From: Erysipelothrix sp. UBA3377
GTDB lineage: Bacteria > Bacillota_I > Bacilli_A > Erysipelotrichales > Erysipelotrichaceae
Assembly: GCA_002359085.1 (NCBI GenBank)
Contig: DEQB01000009.1
Coordinates: 1-11,541 of the forward strand
Direction of reading: 5' to 3'
Length of the DNA stretch: 11,541 nt
The notes beneath the pieces were generated by a model. It ran no database searches and had not been told where the DNA came from. It was given only the letters and a program-made list of their open reading frames with translations. A program made the translations under genes and the position numbers. The first letter of the stretch is position 1; each line of letters starts with the position of its first letter. Shown here piece by piece: positions 1-6,985 of this stretch.

Positions 1-1133
1 TTTGCGTTGATGCCACAAATCGCGATCACAGTATCGCCATTTTCTAAAGTACAGCGGTACGTTTTATAATCCGTAGTATCAATGTTTAAGTCTGTTTCAA
101 TCATACTGTCTGTTGAATTCGCCTCAAAGACAATACCTTTAAAATTATTGGGTTGTGTCTCTACAAACTCAATGAATTCACCCAAACTTACCACAGGCCA
201 CCCTGAATCAAGCCAAATTAGAGGTTTGAGATAAAGAAAGTGCGGATAGTGTTGGTGTTTGACACGAGAGTGCGCCACCATATATTGCGTATTGTGAACA
301 TCGAGAATGGAATTATGTCCAATGGATGTCCAGTGGGGTTCAGGTTCTAAATTATAAGAGCCCAATATTTTAGTCCCATTTCGATGTGGATCATCAATTT
401 CTCCAAACATACCATAACCATTGGTATCAACATACGGTCCTTTTATATCCTTTGACCTTGCGACACGCACGTTATAACTTTCTCCTAAAAAGTCATAGGA
501 TGTGAATAGGTAATACATATCAAAGTTCTTGTGGTAATAAATGAAGGGTCCTTCAATGGCGCCTTCAACGTTGATGGAACGCCGTGCAATACAGGTGCCT
601 TCCGTATTTGGATTTAGAAGTTTACCACTTTTTTCATCCAATTTTTTAATATGAATTCCTGAGAAAAATGAGCCATAAACAAACCACAATTGATGATCAC
701 GATCATACAGAACGTTAGCATCAATGGCGTTGGCCTCGCTTTTATCAGGATGTGAACTTAAAACCAAACCTTGATCAATCCAAGGTCCTTCAGGATGTGT
801 CGCTTCAGCAAGCCCAATGACAGACTGATTGGTCCCAAACATAGAAGCTGAATAATACATTCTGTATACCCCGTTGATTAAGACAACCTCAGGTGCCCAA
901 AGATTGCCAGGATTTGTATATTCATAAACCCATTTTGGTATGCCGCTTAATGCGTTGTGTAAATTTTCCCAATGCATTAAATCCATTGATTTACGAATTA
1001 AGATCCCTGGTTTCATTTCACCATTTATACTTGTGTCAGTCGCGTACATATAGTACGTTTGATTGGGTTCATGAAAAATAATTGTTGGATCATGAACACC
1101 CAAACTCGATTGATATTTCTTAAATTTTTCCAT
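1..1133 (-). CDS. GH43 family glycoside hydrolase, arabinan endo-1,5-alpha-L-arabinosidase-like (partial, C-terminus beyond window)
   Basis: My translation from ATG at 1133 stays open to the window edge, giving 377 residues. The GH43 five-bladed propeller begins at once: VHDPTI with presumed base Asp15, WAPEV at 79-83, AIDAN with presumed pKa-tuning Asp138, and IEGP with presumed acid Glu194. GHNS with His273 matches the metal-proximal His of endo-arabinanases, and SGWPVVS (310-316) closes the domain. Residues from about 318 on look like the extra C-terminal beta domain of the longer, Abn2-like arabinanases. No signal peptide is present, so it probably acts in the cytoplasm on imported oligosaccharides, inferred to be alpha-1,5-arabino-oligosaccharides. 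AAAGGGG lies 5 nt before the ATG. It follows the binding-protein gene by 76 nt on the same strand. The GH43 call is firm; arabinanase is likely, but another arabinofuranosidase or xylosidase specificity remains possible. Confidence 0.88.
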   Translation of the reverse strand, partial: MEKFKKYQSSLGVHDPTIIFHEPNQTYYMYATDTSINGEMKPGILIRKSMDLMHWENLHNALSGIPKWVYEYTNPGNLWAPEVVLINGVYRMYYSASMFGTNQSVIGLAEATHPEGPWIDQGLVLSSHPDKSEANAIDANVLYDRDHQLWFVYGSFFSGIHIKKLDEKSGKLLNPNTEGTCIARRSINVEGAIEGPFIYYHKNFDMYYLFTSYDFLGESYNVRVARSKDIKGPYVDTNGYGMFGEIDDPHRNGTKILGSYNLEPEPHWTSIGHNSILDVHNTQYMVAHSRVKHQHYPHFLYLKPLIWLDSGWPVVSLGEFIEFVETQPNNFKGIVFEANSTDSMIETDLNIDTTDYKTYRCTLENGDTVIAICGINA

Positions 1134-1159
1134 GGTTTCCCCTTTAACTATAAATAGAA

Positions 1160-1177
1160 GGGACACAAAAGTGTCTC
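1160..1177 (-). other. Short hairpin in the 76-nt gap between binding-protein and GH43 genes
   Basis: The minus-strand RNA can form a 5-bp stem (GACAC/GTGTC) around a UUUU loop, extended by one more G-C pair after an A-C mismatch. A competing fold pairs the upstream GGGCAC with GTGTCCC, with one bulged base. No run of U follows, so it is not a good intrinsic terminator. It may be an RNA-processing or stability element that sets GH43 expression relative to the transporter, or it may be chance. The rest of the gap holds only the GH43 ribosome-binding site; I saw no convincing promoter. Confidence 0.3.
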
Positions 1178-1209
1178 TGTGCCCCTATCCATTTTCTTGA
1201 ATCCAAAGA

Positions 1210-2658
1210 TTAGTCGAACAATTCTGCCATTGTTTCTTCACGGCTTTGGTTTAATCTGTTTGTTAAGTCAGGTGCAATATCTGCTGCTCTTAAGTTTCCT
1301 TCAATAACTTCAGTTTCAACGTTTCCGTATTCACCTGCGAAGTATTGCTCGCCTAAGAATGTTGCAAATCCTGGATGCACTGCACCACCCAATGGAATGG
1401 GTGATTTTACATTGTCTAAGAAGTCAGCGTAGTACTTAACTTGATCGCCATTACCGTCTGCTTCTAATTTTGTAGTATATTGGTCAAGAACTTCATCCCA
1501 TAGTGCTTGTTTTTTAACTAGTGGTAATCCATCTGGGTATGAGAATTCTTTATCGCCGCTTTCAAGAACTGCTGTCTTGAAGTGGTTTAATTTAACTGCA
1601 TGACCTTCTGATCCCCATCCGAACCATTTTAGTGCTTCGTATGCTTCTCTTGGGTAGTCTGCTGTAGGTGAAATGGATCCAAAGTCAACAAACGCAGGTT
1701 TGTTAAGGGTTTGTGCATTGTCACCTTGTGGTACTGCGTAAGGAACCCATTTGATTCCCTTATCAACAAATTCAGGAGTTGAGAACAAGCTTGTGGTCCA
1801 CCATGCGTCAAGTTGCATTGCGACACGTCCAGAACTTGCTGACCAAAGTAATCTGTCACCAAATGCTGCTTCAGCTTCATCTGTATCAAAGAAAGGTGCA
1901 TGAACACCGGATTGTACAAACTCAGCATGTTGTTGTAGTGCTGATGCCCAGTATCCTGTTAAGTCATAGCTTTCGCCATCCCAACCAAACTCACCCACTG
2001 CATCACCATTCACGATTGGTGACATGGTTAGAAGGTGTGTATAGGTGTTATAACCAAAGATTCCGTCTTCAGGAATGGTCATTTCTTCCATCAATGAAAT
2101 CATGTCTGACCATTTCCAGTCTGTAGCTGGCATATCCACGTTATAACGTGTGAATAGGTTTTCATCAAGATAAATTGTGTATGGTTGGTATGCGGATGCT
2201 GCTGATAATTTCTTAACATCGCCATCAACCATGGTGTAAACACCTTGATCCTTCAATGTATCCAATACGTCTTCTGATTCAGGGTCTGCATTCCAATAAG
2301 GTGTTAAGTCTCCAAGCCATCCGTTACGGATTGCGATATCAACGTCACCTTGGTACCAGAATACATCTGGTAAGTTACCTGCTGATGCAAGGTTTGTTAA
2401 ACTATCCATCCATGCTGCACCATCAACTTCAATAAGTTCAATGGTAATGTTTGGATATTTGTCCTCAAAAGCATCTTTAAGTGCTGTTTGTAAGGAAGGT
2501 TGTTGCCATGTTGCAACTGTAAGTGTAATCTCATCTGTAGTCATCGCTGGTAGTTCATCAAAATCTGTATCGGCACCTGGCCCTTTATCGTTTGAAGAAC
2601 AACCCACTAGCAACATAATTGCTACTAATAAAGCTAAATATTTCTTTAAGTTTTTCAT
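1210..2658 (-). CDS. ABC transporter sugar-binding lipoprotein (family 1 extracellular solute-binding protein)
   Basis: This 482-residue protein is the extracytoplasmic receptor of a carbohydrate (CUT1-type) ABC importer. Its N-terminus is a lipoprotein signal: Lys-rich start, hydrophobic stretch, and lipobox LVGC with Cys20 as the lipidated residue, followed by a Ser/Asp/Gly-rich tether. The mature part opens with a typical N-lobe strand (EITLTVATWQQ, 43-53), then an amphipathic helix with FEDKYPNI, and LPDVFW (97-101), the usual family pattern. Many Trp and Tyr residues fit sugar stacking. The length is normal for the family (about 420-500). ATG at 2658 has AAAGGA 7 nt upstream. The gene starts 15 nt after the MalG-type permease, so those two permeases are its likely partners. 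The downstream GH43 gene suggests arabino-oligosaccharide or a related pentose glycan as ligand, which is inference only. Confidence 0.95.
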   Translation of the reverse strand: MKNLKKYLALLVAIMLLVGCSSNDKGPGADTDFDELPAMTTDEITLTVATWQQPSLQTALKDAFEDKYPNITIELIEVDGAAWMDSLTNLASAGNLPDVFWYQGDVDIAIRNGWLGDLTPYWNADPESEDVLDTLKDQGVYTMVDGDVKKLSAASAYQPYTIYLDENLFTRYNVDMPATDWKWSDMISLMEEMTIPEDGIFGYNTYTHLLTMSPIVNGDAVGEFGWDGESYDLTGYWASALQQHAEFVQSGVHAPFFDTDEAEAAFGDRLLWSASSGRVAMQLDAWWTTSLFSTPEFVDKGIKWVPYAVPQGDNAQTLNKPAFVDFGSISPTADYPREAYEALKWFGWGSEGHAVKLNHFKTAVLESGDKEFSYPDGLPLVKKQALWDEVLDQYTTKLEADGNGDQVKYYADFLDNVKSPIPLGGAVHPGFATFLGEQYFAGEYGNVETEVIEGNLRAADIAPDLTNRLNQSREETMAELFD

Positions 2659-2673
2659 AAAATGTCCTTTCTG

Positions 2674-3660
2674 TTACTCTCCAGTAATTCCTGCATTGTC
2701 GACACTCTCTACGAAGTATCTTTGTAAAACAAAGTATGTAATCAAAAGCGGTAAAATACTGATAACTGTTCCTGCCATTGAAACCCCTTCGTTCCATTTG
2801 TTGGGCGTATTGATATTCAACGCCACAGGGTACAATTGTTCATAACTTGATCTAAACAATTGCAATTGAATTAGAACTGTAGTCCATTTAACACTCCTTC
2901 CTGCTACTGAACCGATGTATAAATTCACCAAATATGTTTCATTCCAATACCAAACAAACGAGAACAAGAACACGATGACAACCGCAGGCATGGCCATGGG
3001 CAGTGCAACTTTATAAAAGATGCGCCATTCCCCAGCACCATCAACCCGTGCAGCTTCATACAAAGACTTGGGCGTCTGTTTGAAAAATTGGTAGAAAATA
3101 AAGATAAATATTGGGCTTTTAATTCCCTGCCCCAATAACGCTGGAATCACAAATGCTTTCAGCGAACCCAATAAGCCAAGGTCATTATATAAGACATAAG
3201 TAGGCATCATGGTAATTTGAGGCGGAATCACGAAACTAAATAAGAGTAAGAACATCATCGTTTTCTTAAACTTAAATTCATAGGTGGCAAACCCATAGCC
3301 AACCAAGCATGTTACAACAAGTTGGAACAATGTCGGTACCAATGAAATCATGATACTTCCAAAGAGTCCCTCTTTAAGGTTCATAACCTGGAAGACCTGT
3401 TGGTAGTTTCTCAAATAAAGTGACGATGGAATCCATGTCACAGACGAATCCAGTAAGTCATCAAGTGACATAAAACTGGTTGCGAGCATATGGAGTAAAG
3501 GATATAGGTATACAAAACCAATACTAATCAACAAGGCGTATGAAATAAATTTTCCAACCCATCCCTGTGTTTGGTTTGTCCCACGCAAACGGATACGTAA
3601 CTTAATCCAGAAATTTTTAAGTTTTGTATTCTCTTTTAATTCCAGTGTTTCTTGTGTCAC
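2674..3660 (-). CDS. Carbohydrate ABC transporter permease, MalG type
   Basis: This integral membrane subunit has 328 residues. A short basic cytoplasmic N-terminus precedes TM1 (about 37-60), and further TMs fall near 103-123, 134-155, 165-190, 222-240 and 293-312. The EAA loop that docks on the ATPase is clear: EAARVDGAG (202-210) followed by KVALP. The C-terminus ends in the usual MalG-like tail (RYFVESVDNAGITG). The stretch between TM5 and TM6 (about 245-292) is longer than in minimal MalG-like permeases. The GTG start at 3660 overlaps the TGA of the preceding permease as GTGA, with GAGAGGAG 8 nt upstream, so translation is probably coupled. It should form a heterodimer with the 4631-3657 product and serve the 2658-1210 lipoprotein. 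Confidence 0.95.
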   Translation of the reverse strand: MTQETLELKENTKLKNFWIKLRIRLRGTNQTQGWVGKFISYALLISIGFVYLYPLLHMLATSFMSLDDLLDSSVTWIPSSLYLRNYQQVFQVMNLKEGLFGSIMISLVPTLFQLVVTCLVGYGFATYEFKFKKTMMFLLLFSFVIPPQITMMPTYVLYNDLGLLGSLKAFVIPALLGQGIKSPIFIFIFYQFFKQTPKSLYEAARVDGAGEWRIFYKVALPMAMPAVVIVFLFSFVWYWNETYLVNLYIGSVAGRSVKWTTVLIQLQLFRSSYEQLYPVALNINTPNKWNEGVSMAGTVISILPLLITYFVLQRYFVESVDNAGITGE

Positions 3661-4631
3661 GCTGTTTGCTCCTCTCTACTCAATTTTTTCTTATTTTTTT
3701 GTTGCTTTTTAAATTGACGATCCCGTCTTCTGCGTTCTTTATTAGAAATCACAGGTTTCAATGGATCCACATAACCACGTTTCTCTTTCAACAACAGGAA
3801 CGTCGCACCAATCATCAATAAGATAATGAGTGCATACATCCACGCCATAGCAGAAGCAAATCCATAACCACGCGTTGCTGAGAACATGTTGTTATAAATC
3901 AAAGTGATAATATTGTTTTGACCGCTGTTTGCCAATACTACCAGCGTATACATTGCATTGAGTAAAATCATCGGTCTCAATGTTGGCAATGTAATCTTCC
4001 AGAACTGCTCCCACTTGGAAGCACCATCCATTTTCGCTGCTTCATATAGACTGCTATCAATCTTCTGTAAGGCAGCAATAAAGATTAGGATCTGTACCCC
4101 TGAATACCAAAGAACCACGATAATCTCAGAGAATAAACTCGTAAACGGTACGGCTAACCAAACCGGAAGTACATTAGAGATAATCCCATTTAAAGTCCCT
4201 GTATCCAATACTGGAATAGAAGTCGCCCCTTCTGATATCAACTGCTCCATAACCGGACCACTTGATATGATAACCGGTAAGAAGAACAAGACACGCAATG
4301 CCCCTTTGAATTTTAAATTTTGATTCAGGAGTAATGCGATAATCAACGAGAACACGATAATAACCGGAACTCTTAAGATTGTACTGATTAAAAATGAAAT
4401 CAATTCCTGAACAAAGAACATGTCCTTAAGGAAAATATCCCGATAGTTATCCAAACCCACAAACAGATATACACGTCCCGTTGGTCTGAGTCGAATCGTA
4501 TTCAAACTAAAGTAGAACGATTGAATCAACGGCCATAATACCAAGACCGTAAATCCAATGAGCCACGGTGCGATAAATAGAATCCCGGGATTTATTTTCT
4601 TAAACAACCCTTTTTTCTTTTTATTTTTCAT
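3657..4631 (-). CDS. Carbohydrate ABC transporter permease, MalF type
   Basis: This integral membrane subunit has 324 residues. A Lys-rich N-terminus (residues 3-12) leads into TM1 (about 17-41, containing APWLIGF); others fall near 79-102, 111-126, 165-187, 222-236 and 260-282. The EAA loop is canonical: EAAKMDGAS (197-205) then ITLP. The segment before TM4 (about 127-164) is extended compared with a minimal permease. The last 28 residues (297-324) form a strongly basic Arg/Lys-rich cytoplasmic tail, longer than usual. ATG at 4631 overlaps the TGA of the DUF5696 gene as ATGA, and GAGGTG lies 8 nt upstream. This coupling ties the second transporter to the DUF5696 gene. The partner permease follows with a 4-nt overlap. 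Confidence 0.95.
   Translation of the reverse strand: MKNKKKKGLFKKINPGILFIAPWLIGFTVLVLWPLIQSFYFSLNTIRLRPTGRVYLFVGLDNYRDIFLKDMFFVQELISFLISTILRVPVIIVFSLIIALLLNQNLKFKGALRVLFFLPVIISSGPVMEQLISEGATSIPVLDTGTLNGIISNVLPVWLAVPFTSLFSEIIVVLWYSGVQILIFIAALQKIDSSLYEAAKMDGASKWEQFWKITLPTLRPMILLNAMYTLVVLANSGQNNIITLIYNNMFSATRGYGFASAMAWMYALIILLMIGATFLLLKEKRGYVDPLKPVISNKERRRRDRQFKKQQKNKKKLSREEQTA
3669..3676 (-). promoter_or_regulatory. Ribosome-binding site supporting the GTG start at 3660
   Basis: GAGAGGAG on the minus strand lies 8 nt before the GTG of the MalG-type permease, inside the end of the preceding coding sequence. It supports this non-ATG start and a GTGA stop-start overlap. Confidence 0.75.
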
Positions 4632-6985
4632 CGACTCACCACCTCATAACTCATACCATCAACCTGTACACCTTCAACCTCTACCGCATCATCGCCATAG
4701 TTGATTACCAATCTAACATCGTTTTCATAACTGACCACAACCACATTTCCATCACGTTTGTGATCTGAAATAACGGAACCGTTGGTCAGTGCGTGTACTT
4801 CTTTAAAAATTGCGTCATAACTGACGATTTGTGATTCATACTGCGCATACTCTGTACTATAGTAATGGGCTGAGTTTGTCAGCTGTAAACCACTTGAAGG
4901 TTCATGTGTGATGATAAAGGATGGATAAACACCATACTCAATCATACGCAAGATATATTCATCATGATTCGCGTTAAAGTTAATATAAGGCGCATACATG
5001 GCCTTCTTACCTTTTAGTACAATTGACATAAACGGAACATCTTCACCCACGAAAACATAATTTGAAGATTCAACTTGAACATCCAACAACGAATCTGTGT
5101 ACTCCCAGTAAAGGGCATATGGTGTTGTGGCTGAAACATTCAAGCCTTTATCATTGAAAGATTTAAATATTTCTGAATAAACACTTGCTGAATGGATACG
5201 ATCCATCACCTTACTACTTTTTAGATAGGAGAACAAGTTGTTACTAATACCTGTAATGGAGATATTTTCAAACCCATTTGTGAGGTAGCTTGCGGATAAA
5301 CGATCCGCATTATCCACACTTTCTTCAGGTGTGATAAAGTTAAAGGATTTAAATACACGACCATGAACATCTTCCTGGAAGGTTCTTTTATTTAATTTCT
5401 TCATCAACGTTGCACTGTTAGGTGCATTGGTTGATGGATTGTAACGTAATAAATCAGATTCAAGATAAATTTCTTGAGACCCATCCAATGTCTTCAGCTG
5501 ATTGATATCACCCAAAGAATTTTGAACTTTGAAATTCTTATGCGGTAAACTCGCATAACTTCCATTTTTCTGCCAACCTTGGAAAACAGACATTGTGTTA
5601 TCAACACCTTGTTCTCTCAATCCATTCAATATATTGACAGCTTGTTCAAAAGTAGTCATCGTCACATTTTGTCTGAACAATAATCCATCTTTCACATCCG
5701 TGCCCAAGAAGTCCAAACGCATCTTATACGTAATTTCTTGATTCTCAATGGCACCTTTATCTTCTAAGTATTCACGATATACTTTCGCCATCCCAACATA
5801 ATCCGCATCCTCATTATCAAGTAAATGATACTGAATGGTAATGTCGAAATTATTTTTATTTTCCTGGCGAATAACCATTGTACCTGTTGTTTTACTGGTC
5901 AATTGGTTATAGAACTGACGATAAACAAAGCTGGGTGTAATCCAGTTATAAGGTAAGATAGCCCCATTTGGATACACATACAGTCTTGCACTCTCATCAC
6001 CACTCTCAATAATTCCCAAGAATCCCAAATCTTTTTCACTGTGAACCACACCATAGACAGGCATTGTAATTCCAGTGTTCTCATTGATGGGATTTAAATT
6101 GTTGAACAAAGACAGAACATAAGGATCATCCACCCCTGCGTTGTCTCCATAAATCATTTGGTTATAGGGTTGTGTAAATTGACCATTGTTGTTTTTTAAA
6201 TGAATCAATGAACCATTACCATCTGGTAAGAACATATACCCTTGTTCTTCATCCATCTTGGAGTAACCCATGAATGGATAAACATAAACATTCGCAACTT
6301 TATACACATCACTGTTTTCAACAATTGAATCAATGGGTATGTGGGCTGTGAGGACATCGTCTTCTAAGCTCACATGCAGCTCATATTCAAATTCTAAGTT
6401 TGGATACGATACTTTAGCCACAAATCCATTTGAATTGTAAGTAACATTTTTACTTGGATCACCGGTGTACATGTCTGCTTGATAGTAGACAATGTTGGTA
6501 CCTTGAAGATACTCAATCACAACGCCTGATTTTACGAAGTTGGTCCACTTCTCATTACTTTGATCCGGGTTCTTTACGGTTGAGTACAACACGGCACCTG
6601 AATCTTTATTTCTAAGGATAATAGATAAGTTTTCTTCCTGTAGATACAGGTCATAGGCATCCGATGAAACAATTTTCTTATGTCCATCAATTTCATCGAC
6701 AGACTCAAGGATAAACTGAGTTCTGTTGTCCTTGAAATTACTTTCAATCACTTCACCCGGTGCTTCTGGAGTCGTATCTGGAATGGGGTCAACCTCTTCC
6801 TCAACAACTTCTCCACCTTCTTCATCCACAACCTCTTCTGTAATCACATCATCAGGAACGATGACGGGTTTTGAGGTACTGGGTGATGCGAGGGTATGAA
6901 TTCCCAAGACGATGGTAAGTACGATTACAAAGGCTGTATAAGCCAACGCAATGAAGTTCTTTTTAATAAAATCACCGAATTTCAA
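4628..6985 (-). CDS. Membrane-anchored extracytoplasmic DUF5696-family protein, possible glycoside-hydrolase-like fold
   Basis: I choose the TTG start at 6985 (785 residues, MKFGDFIKKN) because GAGAGGCGG lies 9 nt upstream; it overlaps the preceding gene by 14 nt. The in-frame ATG at 7057 would add 24 residues before the positively charged anchor. Residues about 10-33 form one N-terminal TM segment without a clear cleavage site, so the rest should face outward. Residues 39-78 are an acidic/Pro linker rich in Glu, Asp and Val. Residues about 80-415 are beta-rich, resembling the sugar-mutarotase-like sandwich of large glycosidases. From about 420 comes an alpha/beta region with barrel-like strands: MRLDFLG, a VFQGWQKNGSY motif at 467-477, IYLESDLLRYN and ISITGISNN. 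A small beta domain ends the protein. The DUF5696 name is from memory of gene neighbourhood and layout. Enzymatic activity is unproven. Confidence 0.75.
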   Translation of the reverse strand: MKFGDFIKKNFIALAYTAFVIVLTIVLGIHTLASPSTSKPVIVPDDVITEEVVDEEGGEVVEEEVDPIPDTTPEAPGEVIESNFKDNRTQFILESVDEIDGHKKIVSSDAYDLYLQEENLSIILRNKDSGAVLYSTVKNPDQSNEKWTNFVKSGVVIEYLQGTNIVYYQADMYTGDPSKNVTYNSNGFVAKVSYPNLEFEYELHVSLEDDVLTAHIPIDSIVENSDVYKVANVYVYPFMGYSKMDEEQGYMFLPDGNGSLIHLKNNNGQFTQPYNQMIYGDNAGVDDPYVLSLFNNLNPINENTGITMPVYGVVHSEKDLGFLGIIESGDESARLYVYPNGAILPYNWITPSFVYRQFYNQLTSKTTGTMVIRQENKNNFDITIQYHLLDNEDADYVGMAKVYREYLEDKGAIENQEITYKMRLDFLGTDVKDGLLFRQNVTMTTFEQAVNILNGLREQGVDNTMSVFQGWQKNGSYASLPHKNFKVQNSLGDINQLKTLDGSQEIYLESDLLRYNPSTNAPNSATLMKKLNKRTFQEDVHGRVFKSFNFITPEESVDNADRLSASYLTNGFENISITGISNNLFSYLKSSKVMDRIHSASVYSEIFKSFNDKGLNVSATTPYALYWEYTDSLLDVQVESSNYVFVGEDVPFMSIVLKGKKAMYAPYINFNANHDEYILRMIEYGVYPSFIITHEPSSGLQLTNSAHYYSTEYAQYESQIVSYDAIFKEVHALTNGSVISDHKRDGNVVVVSYENDVRLVINYGDDAVEVEGVQVDGMSYEVVSR

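Noticed and set aside
1160..1177. Intrinsic terminator between binding-protein and GH43 genes
   Set aside because: The stem is only about 5 bp with a mismatch, and no U-run follows on the transcribed strand.
1134..1209. Separate promoter for the GH43 gene
   Set aside because: TATAGT-like and TTGTGT-like hexamers exist on the minus strand, but their spacing is far too short for a sigma-70-type promoter.
1779..2126. Plus-strand open frame of 115 codons
   Set aside because: It is antisense to the well-supported binding-protein gene, and its His/Leu/Gln-rich composition is typical of a shadow frame.
2441..2845. Plus-strand open frame of 134 codons
   Set aside because: It lies antisense across the binding-protein and permease genes, spans their junction, has no family signature and no good ribosome-binding site; it is a shadow frame.
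3958..4323. Plus-strand open frame of 121 codons
   Set aside because: It lies entirely antisense within the MalF-type permease and shows no recognisable domain.
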